64,000 nucleotides of DNA, taken from the NCBI GenBank assembly GCA_017542245.1, contig JAFXXN010000078.1, forward strand, positions 1-64,000. Reading direction: 5' to 3'. Position numbers and translations under genes: made by a program. The notes under the pieces were generated by a model. That model was not told the DNA's origin. It searched no databases and worked only from the letters and a program-made list of their open reading frames with translations. Below are positions 1 through 8,795 of the stretch, one piece after another. Each line of letters begins with the position of its first letter. Position 1 is the stretch's first letter. The stretch comes from Lachnospiraceae bacterium (GTDB lineage Bacteria > Bacillota > Clostridia > Lachnospirales > Lachnospiraceae).

Positions 1-2
1 AT

Positions 3-37
3 ATCCCCCACCTCTTAGCGTAGCGAAGGTGGGGGGA
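3..37 (+). repeat. Hairpin repeat, copy 1 of 2
   Basis: A nine-base-pair perfect stem (CCCCCACCT at 5-13 with AGGTGGGGG at 27-35) encloses TCTTAGCGTAGCG-type sequence. A closely similar element, same orientation relative to its gene, lies at 39857-39892 upstream of the PII-like gene. The loop core CTCTTAGCG and GAAGGT arms are shared. It may be a mobile repeat or a terminator of an upstream operon outside the window. Confidence 0.5.
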
Positions 38-45
38 GATCTTCG

Positions 46-75
46 TTTCAGGCGGGGTTCAAGCCCCGACTGAAA
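46..75 (+). other. Second hairpin in the leader of the peptide ABC operon
   Basis: TTTCAGGCGGGG at 46-57 pairs with CCCCGACTGAAA at 64-75, with one mismatch and a six-base loop. There is no T-run after it, so a terminator role is doubtful. It sits between the first hairpin and the leader repeat. Confidence 0.4.
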
Positions 76-80
76 TGAGA

Positions 81-140
81 TGCGGAGCATCGTTTTGTTA
101 CCGAGGAAACGCAGAAGGCGTTTTCGAGGTGACATTGACT
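81..140 (+). repeat. Leader repeat family, copy A
   Basis: About 60 bases shared with copies at 4910-4969, 16749-16809 and, on the minus strand, 34250-34305. It contains an internal stem GGAAACGC/GCGTTTTC (104-111 with 117-124 approximately). An alternative pairing of CGTTTT (91-96) with the same GGAAACG strand is also possible. It ends 18 bases before the permease start codon. Confidence 0.7.
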
Positions 141-158
141 AGGGAAAGGAGCATACAT

Positions 159-1106
159 ATGAATTATTATCTGAAAAAGCTGGTATCGTTTTTGATTACG
201 CTTTTTTGTGTTGCGCTGCTTTCCTTTCTTTTGTTTCAAGTAATCCCCGGGGATGCAGCCATGTCCAAACTTGGTATAGAGGCTACACCCGAACAGGTCG
301 AAGAATTGCGTGCACAGTACGGTTATGACCGTAATGTTTTTGCACGCTTTTTTTCATGGTTCGGAGGCGTATTTACGGGAGATCTTGGCGTATCTATAAA
401 GTATGGGCCGATGACCGTGTCTGAATTGATAGGACAGAGGCTTCCCGTTACTATATGGCTTGGGGTTCTGTCAATAATCCTGATAGTTCTGTTTTCCATT
501 CCTTTAGGACTCATTTCGGCAAAGAGACCGGGCGGAATAGTGGATATGGTTACGGACTGGATAGCCCAGCTGTTTATGGCTATTCCATCATTTGTGCAAG
601 GTATATTGATTTCATTTATATTTGGTATTGTATTCAGTCTGTTTGTGCCGGGTAAGTATGTCAGTCCTACGACTAATTTTGGGGAATTCCTTCAGTGTAT
701 GATATTCCCGGCTTTTGCTGTGGCTATCCCCAAGATAGCTATGACAGTAAGGTTTATGAAAACCTCTGTTAAGAAAGAGCTGAAATACGATTATGTTAAA
801 ACGGCCAAGGCAAAAGGCTGTTCATTAAACAGAATAATGTGGAAGCATGTTCTTAAAAACTCCATGCTTCCTGTAATAAATTTTATTGGACTTATAGTGG
901 CAGAGGTTATGGCCGGAAGTATAATGATAGAGAAAGTATTTAATCTTCCGGGACTTGGACTTTTGCTTGTAAATTCCATATCGACAAGAGACTATACGGT
1001 AGTTCAGGCAATAGTAATGTATATTGCACTGATAGTTATTACAGTGAATTTCCTGGTAGATATCATCTGCAGGGTTCTTGATCCGAGACAGGAGGAGAGC
1101 TTATGA
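159..1106 (+). CDS. Peptide-type ABC transporter permease (DppB/OppB family)
   Basis: Membrane permease of a peptide/nickel/opine-type ABC importer, 315 residues, the usual family length. It starts with an amino-terminal membrane helix (about residues 8-30), has several further helices, and carries the conserved cytoplasmic EAA loop around residues 212-235 (AKAKGCSLNRIMWKHVLKNS), which docks on the ATPases. The reading frame opens at 75, but the ATG at 159 is preceded by AGGGAAAGGAG and gives the normal family amino terminus, so 159 is chosen. Its stop overlaps the start of the next gene by four bases (ATGA), which implies translational coupling. No extracellular binding protein is visible in the window; it may lie upstream of base 1 or be encoded elsewhere. 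The substrate cannot be told from sequence. Confidence 0.93.
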   Translation: MNYYLKKLVSFLITLFCVALLSFLLFQVIPGDAAMSKLGIEATPEQVEELRAQYGYDRNVFARFFSWFGGVFTGDLGVSIKYGPMTVSELIGQRLPVTIWLGVLSIILIVLFSIPLGLISAKRPGGIVDMVTDWIAQLFMAIPSFVQGILISFIFGIVFSLFVPGKYVSPTTNFGEFLQCMIFPAFAVAIPKIAMTVRFMKTSVKKELKYDYVKTAKAKGCSLNRIMWKHVLKNSMLPVINFIGLIVAEVMAGSIMIEKVFNLPGLGLLLVNSISTRDYTVVQAIVMYIALIVITVNFLVDIICRVLDPRQEESL

Positions 1107-3694
1107 AGATGATGGAAAAAGGAGTAAAAAGTCAGAATATTCATGGTTTAAAGTATAATAAAACCAATGTACGTCTTATTATAGGCATCTGTCTGTTAAG
1201 CGCAGTTGTCCTGTTAGTGGTTTTTTCTTTGCTGGTAGAGATATATGATCCTAACGAAGTAAATTATTCGGAAATGCTGAAAAAACCATCGCTTAAACAT
1301 ATATTCGGTACAGATGATTATGGCCGTGACATCTTTACCCGAGTTATGAGAGGAGCAGCAACCACCTTTGGGATATCACTGTTCACGGTAGCAATGGGAG
1401 CTGCAGTCGGGACTGTGGTCGGAGCACTCACCGGATATTTTGGCGGAATAGTAGATGAAATACTGATGAGAGTGAACGACTGTTTGGCATCATTTCCAAG
1501 TATTCTTTTGGCACTGGTGGTAGTGAGCCTTCTTGACAAAGGAACATGGAATATCTGTATAGCATTGGGAATAGTGTTTATTCCAAGCTTTGCCAGGATT
1601 ATGAGGGCAGAGTTCTTAAAAGAGAAAAATAAGGACTATGTATTAAATGCCAGATTGATGGGCGCCAGCCATTTTAGGATAATATTTAAACATATATTCC
1701 CGAACACCCTGCCCATACTGTTTTCAGGTATACTGGTAGGTATAAACAATGCAGTACTGGCAGAAGCAGGACTCAGTTACTTAGGACTCGGAGTACAGCC
1801 ACCTGATCCGAGCCTTGGCAGGATGCTTTCAGAAGCAAAGACATTTCTTCTTAACGCCCCATGGTACGAGCTTTATCCCTGTCTGGTGATGATATTGTTC
1901 ATACTGGGCCTGACACTGATCAGTGATAATTTTGGTGTATCGGGAGTGTCTCTTAGGAGCGTTAAAAAGAAGAATGAAAAACTGAGAGAAAATGCTCAAA
2001 CAGATATCCGGGAGGAGTCTGGAAACAAAGATACAGGAAATATAACTCAAAAGGGTAATAAAAAGAATGGCAATAAAAAGACAGAATCCGGAAAATCTGA
2101 GGGTGAAATCATAATAAGCGTAAAAAATCTGGAAGTCGGCTTTATAGAGGATGATGGCATAGATGATACGCTGTATGGCATCTCCTTTGACCTGCATAAA
2201 GGCGAAGTCCTCGGAGTAGTGGGAGAGTCAGGTTCGGGCAAGAGCCTTACTGCGATGAGTATTATGGGTACACTTTCCGAAAAAGCCGTGATCACAGGTG
2301 GAAGTATAATATTGGATGGAAAAACAGATCTGACAAAACTTCCGGAGGAAGAATACAGAAAATTACGCGGCGGACGGCTTGCATATGTATTTCAAGAGCC
2401 AATGACAAGCTTGAATCCTGTTCAGAAAATCGGTGTACAGATAGATGAAATACTGGATATTCATTCGTCTAATCTTCCCGAAGCAGAACAAAAGAAACTG
2501 GTATTGGAGGCATTAAAAGATACCGGATTGCATGATGTAGAAAAACTGTATGAGATGTATCCTCATGAGCTTTCCGGAGGAATGCGCCAGAGAGTGTGCA
2601 TCGCTATGGCTCTTGTGGCAAAAGCAGATGTGATTCTGGCTGATGAACCGACCACAGCGCTTGATGCGAATGTTGCCGATGTAATACTTGATATCTTTAA
2701 GCATATAAACAGAAAATACGGTACTGCTATCATGCTTATATCACATGATCTGCGCGTAATAGGTAAGCTTGCTGACAGAGTTCTTATAATGCAGGATGGA
2801 AACATCGTAGAAACCATGGAGCTGCCCGAGGAAAAAGATGATAAAGTGGTATTGGATAAAAAGAAAGCTTCTGTAATCAAGGATGATGCAGAAATGTACC
2901 GATTCCGCACACCTGAAACTGAATATGGAAGAAAGCTGTTATCGGCAGCATTCTCAACCAAGAGATATAATGCTAAAGATAATGCTGGGAAGACTTCAGT
3001 TGCGGAAAACAAGAGAGGAGCACTTGTAAGAGCAGAAAATTTAAGTATATCATATAAGAACAGATCTTGGAAAAAAAGAGGATTTAATAAGGTTGTAAAA
3101 GAAGCATCTTTCGAGATACCTGAGGGTATTACTGCAGGATTTGTAGGAGAAAGCGGAAGCGGAAAGAGTACATTGGTAAAGGCAATAGCAGGACTTCAGA
3201 AGTATGTGGAAGGAAAACTTGAGATAAAATGTGAAAGTCCGGGTATGGTATTTCAGGATCCTTATTCTTCACTGAATCCGGCATTCCCCGTAAAAAGAAT
3301 ACTTGAAGAACCATTCAGGCTGAAAAAAGGATGGGGATGGCTTTTCGATAAAGAATACAGGGTAAAGTCGAACAGTGAAATAGAAGAGATCCTGGACAAA
3401 ATTGAACTTGAAAAAGAAATCCTTGACAGAAAGATATCGGAGCTCTCCGGAGGACAGCGGCAGAGAATTGCGATAGCTCTGACGCTGATACAGAAAAAGA
3501 AGCTTATAATTTTGGACGAACCTGTATCGGCACTGGATGTGACAATACAGGAACAGATACTTGATCTGATCATGAAACTGAAAGAAGAATATGCTCTCAC
3601 ATATATTCTTATATCGCATGATTTAAGACTTGTATCTCGTGTCTGTGATATTGTTTATAAAATAGAGAAGGGAAAAGTTTCTAGACAATCTTAA
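1103..3694 (+). CDS. Fused ABC importer protein: DppC-type permease plus two ATPase domains
   Basis: One 863-residue frame carries what is normally three proteins. Residues 1-285 are an OppC/DppC permease with the family signature FGTDDYGRDIFTR near residue 68 and an EAA loop near 171-206. Residues 288-335 are a charged Lys/Asn/Glu-rich linker. Residues about 338-600 are a DppD-type ATPase with Walker A GESGSGKS (about 374), Q-loop, LSGGMRQR (about 489), Walker B ILADEPTTALD and the switch histidine in SHDLR. Residues 640-863 are a DppF-type ATPase with Walker A GESGSGKS (about 682), LSGGQRQR (about 781) and LDEPVSALD. Both ATPase sites look intact. With the upstream permease this makes a complete importer core from two polypeptides. 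GGAGGAG lies just before the ATG. I see no stop or frameshift in the linker. Confidence 0.93.
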   Translation: MKMMEKGVKSQNIHGLKYNKTNVRLIIGICLLSAVVLLVVFSLLVEIYDPNEVNYSEMLKKPSLKHIFGTDDYGRDIFTRVMRGAATTFGISLFTVAMGAAVGTVVGALTGYFGGIVDEILMRVNDCLASFPSILLALVVVSLLDKGTWNICIALGIVFIPSFARIMRAEFLKEKNKDYVLNARLMGASHFRIIFKHIFPNTLPILFSGILVGINNAVLAEAGLSYLGLGVQPPDPSLGRMLSEAKTFLLNAPWYELYPCLVMILFILGLTLISDNFGVSGVSLRSVKKKNEKLRENAQTDIREESGNKDTGNITQKGNKKNGNKKTESGKSEGEIIISVKNLEVGFIEDDGIDDTLYGISFDLHKGEVLGVVGESGSGKSLTAMSIMGTLSEKAVITGGSIILDGKTDLTKLPEEEYRKLRGGRLAYVFQEPMTSLNPVQKIGVQIDEILDIHSSNLPEAEQKKLVLEALKDTGLHDVEKLYEMYPHELSGGMRQRVCIAMALVAKADVILADEPTTALDANVADVILDIFKHINRKYGTAIMLISHDLRVIGKLADRVLIMQDGNIVETMELPEEKDDKVVLDKKKASVIKDDAEMYRFRTPETEYGRKLLSAAFSTKRYNAKDNAGKTSVAENKRGALVRAENLSISYKNRSWKKRGFNKVVKEASFEIPEGITAGFVGESGSGKSTLVKAIAGLQKYVEGKLEIKCESPGMVFQDPYSSLNPAFPVKRILEEPFRLKKGWGWLFDKEYRVKSNSEIEEILDKIELEKEILDRKISELSGGQRQRIAIALTLIQKKKLIILDEPVSALDVTIQEQILDLIMKLKEEYALTYILISHDLRLVSRVCDIVYKIEKGKVSRQS

Positions 3695-3702
3695 TAATAA
3701 TT

Positions 3703-3764
3703 TTGACTATAAGACAATGTTATGTTATCATTCTGGATAAGACTGATGGCATACATTGTCTTAT
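3703..3764 (+). promoter_or_regulatory. Candidate promoter interleaved with a 12-bp inverted repeat
   Basis: TTGACT (3703-3708), a 17-base spacer and TATCAT (3726-3731) form a plausible sigma-A promoter for the dehydrogenase at 3821. ATAAGACAATGT at 3709-3720 fills much of the spacer and is repeated as a perfect inverted copy, ACATTGTCTTAT, at 3753-3764. It could be an operator pair or a weak terminator hairpin with a 32-base loop for the ABC operon. Confidence 0.45.
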
Positions 3765-3820
3765 TTTATCCGTGTAATTTTTATACATGGATCAGTGAAA
3801 AAAGAAAGGTAGGAATAAGT

Positions 3821-4801
3821 ATGGAAAAGGTAAAATGGGGTATACTCGGAACAGCGAATATTGCAAGATGGGCTACGATTCCGGGTATGAAAAAGTCAGA
3901 GAACTGTGAACTTTATGCTATTGCAGGAAGAAGTCTTGAAAAAGCTGAGCAGTATGCAAAAGAATTTGGTATTGAAAAGGCTTACGGAAGCTATGAGGAT
4001 TTATTAAAGGATGATAAGGTTCAAGCAGTTTATATCCCGCTTCCGAATGATATCCATCTAAAATGGGTGGAAGCTTCGTTAAAGGCAGGAAAACATGTAC
4101 TTTGTGAAAAGCCGCTTGCACTTAATGCGGAAGAAGTAAAAAAAATGTTTAAAACTGCTGATGAGAACGGTGTATATCTTATGGAGGCTTATGCTTATCT
4201 GCACAGTCCGTATATCGAAAGTCTGAAGAATGATATAAACAGCGGAATCATCGGTGATGTTGATTATATAGATACAGCATTTGTCACTCAAGGTTATAAG
4301 GAGGATTTCAGGCTCCATAAAGAATTTGGAGGCGGAGCGATGTATGATCTTGGATGCTATTGTACTACCATGATACTTTCGCTTATAGATTCCAATCCGG
4401 AATTTGTCAAAGCAAGTGCTGAATTCTCTGAGCTTGGTGTTGATTATATGACTGCAGGAATAATCAGATTTGCAAATGGCGCAAGGGCAGCTTTTAATGT
4501 TGGCATGATTCTTGGAAAAAATACCAATTCAAGATATGACAGACTGTATATACACGGAAGCAAAGGTTCGATAAGATCCGATGTTGAATACAATCAGGAA
4601 GGCAATGTGAGTTACAATATTTATACCGCAGACGGGATGACGGTTAGAAATATATTTGTCCCGCAAAACTATGCCTTAGAGGTTGACCAGCTCAGCAGAT
4701 GTATTCTTTCAGGTGAAAAACCTCATATAACAAAGGAGTTTTCTGTTAAAAATGCAGAGCTGATTGATAAAGTGCTTAATGAAATCGGCTTTTGGAATTG
4801 A
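3821..4801 (+). CDS. Gfo/Idh/MocA family NAD(P)-dependent oxidoreductase
   Basis: A 326-residue dehydrogenase of the glucose-fructose oxidoreductase/inositol dehydrogenase family, oxidising or reducing a sugar or polyol hydroxyl. The amino terminus is a Rossmann fold (GILGTANIARWA, residues 6-17), followed by the family signature CEKPLAL near residue 95, whose lysine is catalytic in homologues. The second domain has the characteristic GGGAMYDLGCY near residues 169-179. The frame is open from 3722, but AAAGGTAGG precedes the ATG at 3821 and the Rossmann fold begins there, so 3821 is chosen. It is followed by an iron alcohol dehydrogenase, an ABC exporter and a sugar-isomerase-like protein. The substrate is not predictable. 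Confidence 0.9.
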   Translation: MEKVKWGILGTANIARWATIPGMKKSENCELYAIAGRSLEKAEQYAKEFGIEKAYGSYEDLLKDDKVQAVYIPLPNDIHLKWVEASLKAGKHVLCEKPLALNAEEVKKMFKTADENGVYLMEAYAYLHSPYIESLKNDINSGIIGDVDYIDTAFVTQGYKEDFRLHKEFGGGAMYDLGCYCTTMILSLIDSNPEFVKASAEFSELGVDYMTAGIIRFANGARAAFNVGMILGKNTNSRYDRLYIHGSKGSIRSDVEYNQEGNVSYNIYTADGMTVRNIFVPQNYALEVDQLSRCILSGEKPHITKEFSVKNAELIDKVLNEIGFWN

Positions 4802-4820
4802 TGGATTATTCTTAAAGAAC

Positions 4821-4848
4821 TTACAATAAACTACATTCCTTATATAAT
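4821..4848 (+). promoter_or_regulatory. Candidate sigma-A promoter for the alcohol dehydrogenase
   Basis: TTACAA, a 16-base spacer and TATAAT. It would give a leader of about 140 bases that contains repeat copy B. Confidence 0.4.
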
Positions 4849-4909
4849 ATTATTTGTTGTATTTTTATTCTTTGATATTGTATTATTGTCTTATAACAAA
4901 ATTGAAAAT

Positions 4910-4969
4910 CCAGAACATCGTTTTGTTATCTCGGAAACGCTAAAAGATGTTTCCGGGGTGGCATTGACT
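4910..4969 (+). repeat. Leader repeat family, copy B
   Basis: It aligns with copy A from the CATCGTTTTGTTA core to the CATTGACT end. The internal hairpin CGGAAAC/GTTTCCG is perfect here, and relative to copy A a G-T wobble is replaced by a G-C pair. It lies 25 bases before the ATG of the iron alcohol dehydrogenase. Confidence 0.7.
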
Positions 4970-4994
4970 GTTGGATAAAAAAGGAGGATACAAC

Positions 4995-6176
4995 ATGTTT
5001 GACTTTAAGTATTATACCCCTACAAAAGTGGTATTTGGAAAAGGAACCGAGCAAAAAACAGCTGAACTTATAAAGGAATTTGGCGGGAAGAAAGTTCTTA
5101 TCCATTATGGCGGCGGAAGTGTAGTACGTTCAGGTCTTTTAAAGAGAGTAACAGATCTTTTGGATGATGCCGGAATAGCTTATGTTACATTGGGCGGCGC
5201 AGTCCCGAATCCACATTTGAGCCTTGTTTATGAGGGTATTGAGCTTTGTCGTAAGGAGGAAGTTGATTTTCTCTTAGCAGTTGGCGGCGGAAGCGCAATA
5301 GACTCCGCAAAAGCGATAGGATACGGAGTTACCAATGAAGGCGATGTATGGGATTTCTATGATTATAAGAGAAAAGCACAGGCATGTCTTCCGCTTGGCG
5401 TTATACTTACAATAGCTGCTACAGGTAGTGAAATGAGCGATTCTTCCGTTATCACAAAAGAAGAGGGACTTGTAAAGCGCGGATATTCAAGTGATTACTG
5501 CAGACCTAAATTTGCTATTCTGAATCCGGAATTAACTATGACTCTTCCCGATTATCAGACAGCATGCGGATGTACCGATATTATGATGCACACCATGGAA
5601 AGATATTTCACAAACGGCGGAAATATGGAAATAACAGATTCTATGGCAGAAGGACTTTTGAGGACAGTTAAGGATAATGCAGTTATTCTTGCGAAAGATC
5701 CCAAAAACTATGATGCAAGAGCAGAAGTAATGTGGGCAGGAAGTCTGGCGCATAACGGCCTTACAGGATGCGGAAACGATGGCGGAGACTGGATGACACA
5801 TAAACTGGAACATGAACTCGGAGGCCTTTATGATGTGGCTCATGGCGCAGGTCTTGCTGCAATCTGGGGTAGCTGGGCAAGATATGTATACAAGAACTGC
5901 CTGCCTCGTTTTAAAAGATTTGCAATAAATGTTATGGGTGTTGAAAATAAGGGTTCAGATGAAGAAATCGCATTAAAAGGCATAGAAGCTGTAGAAGCAT
6001 TCTATCGTGAGATTAAGATGCCTACCAATCTAAAAGAACTTGGGATTAATGCGACTGATGATGAACTTAAGGAAATGGCACATAAATGCGCAGTCGGAGT
6101 AGGAGGAGCCATGGGTTCGGCAAGGCTTCTTAAAGAAGAAGATATGCTGGCAATCTATAGGGCTAGCGTTGGCTGA
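4995..6176 (+). CDS. Iron-containing alcohol dehydrogenase (butanol dehydrogenase-like)
   Basis: A 393-residue group III alcohol dehydrogenase of the BdhA/YqhD type, reducing aldehydes to alcohols with NAD(P)H. The nucleotide-binding GGGSAIDSAKAI is near residues 97-108. The four predicted metal ligands are Asp195 and His199 (CGCTDIMMHTMERY), His269 (HKLEHEL) and His283 (AHGAGLAAIW); their spacing agrees with characterised butanol dehydrogenases. The frame opens at a TTG at 4971, but the ATG at 4995 has AAGGAGG eight bases upstream and matches the family amino terminus. The next gene starts 11 bases after the stop. A leader with repeat copy B precedes it. It may regenerate NAD+ during fermentation, or act with the sugar-type enzymes beside it. 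Confidence 0.93.
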   Translation: MFDFKYYTPTKVVFGKGTEQKTAELIKEFGGKKVLIHYGGGSVVRSGLLKRVTDLLDDAGIAYVTLGGAVPNPHLSLVYEGIELCRKEEVDFLLAVGGGSAIDSAKAIGYGVTNEGDVWDFYDYKRKAQACLPLGVILTIAATGSEMSDSSVITKEEGLVKRGYSSDYCRPKFAILNPELTMTLPDYQTACGCTDIMMHTMERYFTNGGNMEITDSMAEGLLRTVKDNAVILAKDPKNYDARAEVMWAGSLAHNGLTGCGNDGGDWMTHKLEHELGGLYDVAHGAGLAAIWGSWARYVYKNCLPRFKRFAINVMGVENKGSDEEIALKGIEAVEAFYREIKMPTNLKELGINATDDELKEMAHKCAVGVGGAMGSARLLKEEDMLAIYRASVG

Positions 6177-6187
6177 AAAATACAACT

Positions 6188-7903
6188 ATGAATACACTTT
6201 GGAAACTTACTAAAGAAGCAGCCCGATATAAGGGCTTATATGTGATTGCCATTCTTTCAACCTTTGGGCTGACAGTAGTTAATCTGTCAGCTCCGAAGGT
6301 TCTTTCAGCTATGACAGGAATAGTGGAGAAAGGAATGGATGACGAAGGATTGAGCTCTGTAAGAAATCTTGCACTTATCCTATTAGGTTTATATCTTCTC
6401 CGTGTATTATTCCGTTTCTTAAGTAATTATCTGGCACATCGTGCCGCCTGGTATCTTGTGGGAGACTTAAGGAGCAGGCTGTATGATAAGTTACAGAGTC
6501 TTGATCTTGGCTTTTTCCATGATAAACAGACAGGCGATCTTATGAGCAGAGTTGTAAATGATACAAGGGATTTTGAACTCTTATATGCCCACATGATTCC
6601 TGATCTTATTACGAATTTTGTTACATTTATAGGTGTACTGATAATTCTTCTGTCAATAAATGTTAAGCTAGCCCTGATCACCTGCTGTCCGATTCCACTG
6701 ATACTTATATCGGGAGTAATTTTTGCCAAAAAAGTACGTCCATACTTTAAAGCATCTCAGAAGGTTATGGGAGAGCTTAATGCCCAGTTGCAGGACAGCC
6801 TGTCGGGGCTCCATGAAATACAGGCATTCGGACAGGAAGCATATGAAGGGGAAAGAGTCAAAAAGAAGAGCTTTGAGCAGGTGGTTGCAATGCTTAAGGC
6901 GTTAAAGGCCAGTGCTGTTTTCCATCCTTGTGTGGAACTCCTGTCTTCTGCAGGAACGGTGCTTGTTGTATTTTTTGGCGGATATCTGGCTTATCGCGAA
7001 CAGATTTCAATAGCTGATATAGTAGCTTTTGTACTTTATCTTTCACTTTTCTATGCTCCGGTATCGGGGCTCGCCAATCTGTTGGAAAACCTTCAGCAGT
7101 CACTTGCAGGTGCCGAGAGAGTAACGCTGATACTTGATACGCCTTCAGCTATACAGAATTCACTTAAGGCGCATAAGCTGGAAAATGTTAAGGGAGCCAT
7201 TACATTTGAAAATGTTTCGTTTAATTATGAAAATAAAATTCCGGTGTTAAGAGATATCAGTTTCTCATGTGAACCGGGGATGATGGTTGCACTGGTAGGG
7301 CCTACAGGTGTCGGAAAGACAACTACGGCACAGCTTATCTCAAGATTTTATGATGTAACAGACGGCAGGATAATGATAGATGGGCAGGATGTAAGAGATG
7401 TTACTCTTGAATCTTTGAGACATAATATTTCACCGGTGCTTCAGGATACATTTTTATTTAACGGAAGTATAGCTGAAAATATCGGATATGCCCGTCCCGA
7501 ATCAACAAAAGAAGAGATAGAAGAAGCCGCAAAAGCAGCGAATATTCATGATGATATATTGCAAATGCCAAACGGCTATGAAACTCAGGTAGGAGAGAGA
7601 GGACTTCGCCTTTCAGGTGGACAGAAACAAAGGGTTGCCATAGCCAGGGCGATACTTCGCAAAAGTCCGATCATCATACTTGACGAGGCAACTGCTTCAG
7701 TGGATGTACAGACTGAACGCCAGATTCAGGCAGCTATTTCGAAGCTTACAGGCAAATGTACCATAATCGCCATTGCACATCGTTTATCGACAATTATGAA
7801 TGCAGATCTCATTCTTGTAATACATGAGGGAAAGATAGTGGAACGTGGTACACACAGTGAACTTATGGCACAAAAAGGCTTTTATTATAAGATGCAGGCC
7901 TGA
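6188..7903 (+). CDS. ABC exporter, fused membrane and ATPase domains (MsbA/multidrug type)
   Basis: A 571-residue half-transporter expected to work as a homodimer. Residues 1-310 hold six predicted membrane helices. Residues about 330-571 hold an ATPase domain with Walker A GPTGVGKTT (about 371), a Q-loop in SPVLQDTF, signature LSGGQKQRVA (about 475), Walker B IIILDEAT and the switch histidine in IAHRLST. Every site residue is present. It follows the alcohol dehydrogenase by 11 bases and has no clear ribosome site of its own, so it may be translationally coupled. Substrates of this family range from lipids to drugs and peptides; nothing here fixes the choice. Confidence 0.92.
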   Translation: MNTLWKLTKEAARYKGLYVIAILSTFGLTVVNLSAPKVLSAMTGIVEKGMDDEGLSSVRNLALILLGLYLLRVLFRFLSNYLAHRAAWYLVGDLRSRLYDKLQSLDLGFFHDKQTGDLMSRVVNDTRDFELLYAHMIPDLITNFVTFIGVLIILLSINVKLALITCCPIPLILISGVIFAKKVRPYFKASQKVMGELNAQLQDSLSGLHEIQAFGQEAYEGERVKKKSFEQVVAMLKALKASAVFHPCVELLSSAGTVLVVFFGGYLAYREQISIADIVAFVLYLSLFYAPVSGLANLLENLQQSLAGAERVTLILDTPSAIQNSLKAHKLENVKGAITFENVSFNYENKIPVLRDISFSCEPGMMVALVGPTGVGKTTTAQLISRFYDVTDGRIMIDGQDVRDVTLESLRHNISPVLQDTFLFNGSIAENIGYARPESTKEEIEEAAKAANIHDDILQMPNGYETQVGERGLRLSGGQKQRVAIARAILRKSPIIILDEATASVDVQTERQIQAAISKLTGKCTIIAIAHRLSTIMNADLILVIHEGKIVERGTHSELMAQKGFYYKMQA

Positions 7904-7930
7904 TGAGAATAATAGGGAGGAAGGAACACT

Positions 7931-8758
7931 ATGAGACTTGGGACATCTTCGCCGCTAAAACATTTAGATCCAAAGGAATGGGCGGAAAATCAGACTAAGC
8001 TTGGATGCACTTCAGTTGTATTTCCGGTTCAGAGCAATGAACCAAAAGAAAAAATCGATGCATATAAGGAAGCAGCTGAAAAAGCAGAGCTTATGATAGC
8101 AGAGATCGGAATCTGGAGAAATGCTTTGGCAGCAGATCCAAATGAGTTTAAAACAAATGTCGATTATTGTGTTGAACAGTTAAAGCTTGCCGATTATGTT
8201 CATGCGAGATGTGCCGTTAATGTCGCAGGCTCTTTCGGACCTGTCTGGGACGGCGGATACAGAGAGAATTTTACTAAAGAAGCATGGGAAAAGACGGTAG
8301 CTATTATTCAGACCATAATAGACAGAGCCGATGTAAAAAATACGTATTTTACAATAGAGCCGATGCCTTGGATGATACCTACCGGACCTGAAGAGTATCT
8401 GAAGCTGATAAAGGCTGTAAACCGTGACCGTTTTGCTGTCCATATGGATATTATAAACATGATAAATTCTGCAGACAGATATTTTCATGCTGAGGAATTT
8501 GTTGATAAATGTTTTTCGGAACTCGGTGACAATATTAAAAGCTGTCATATAAAGGACGTTCACTTAAGTGAAAAGTATACGATAAGGCTGGAAGAATGTG
8601 CACCGGGAGAAGGTGAATTTCCGTTAAGATACTATGCTTCAAAAATTAATGAAAAAGATCCGGATATGCCGGTAATCTTGGAACATCTAAGTTCAGATGA
8701 GGACTATATCAAATACTTGGGTTATCTAAAAGAGGAATTAAAAGGATTATATCGTTAA
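7931..8758 (+). CDS. Sugar phosphate isomerase/epimerase family protein (AP endonuclease-like TIM barrel)
   Basis: A 275-residue protein of the xylose-isomerase-like TIM-barrel superfamily. Metal-site residues are recognisable: Glu in FTIEPMPW, Asp and His in FAVHMDIINMI, His in KSCHIKDVHL, and Glu in PVILEHLSS near the carboxy end, a typical Glu/Asp/His/Glu arrangement. Members isomerise or epimerise sugars or inositols. GGGAGGAAGG lies before the ATG, and the gene follows the ABC exporter by 27 bases. With the Gfo/Idh/MocA dehydrogenase 4 kb upstream it suggests a small carbohydrate or polyol catabolic unit; the compound is unknown. Confidence 0.85.
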   Translation: MRLGTSSPLKHLDPKEWAENQTKLGCTSVVFPVQSNEPKEKIDAYKEAAEKAELMIAEIGIWRNALAADPNEFKTNVDYCVEQLKLADYVHARCAVNVAGSFGPVWDGGYRENFTKEAWEKTVAIIQTIIDRADVKNTYFTIEPMPWMIPTGPEEYLKLIKAVNRDRFAVHMDIINMINSADRYFHAEEFVDKCFSELGDNIKSCHIKDVHLSEKYTIRLEECAPGEGEFPLRYYASKINEKDPDMPVILEHLSSDEDYIKYLGYLKEELKGLYR

Positions 8759-8795
8759 GGAATAATTGTAAGACAGGTTTACAAGGAGGAGACGG

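Noticed and set aside
75-158. Amino-terminal extension of the DppB-type permease from an ATG at 75
   Set aside because: It would run through leader repeat copy A, has no ribosome site, and the ATG at 159 has AGGGAAAGGAG and the family amino terminus.
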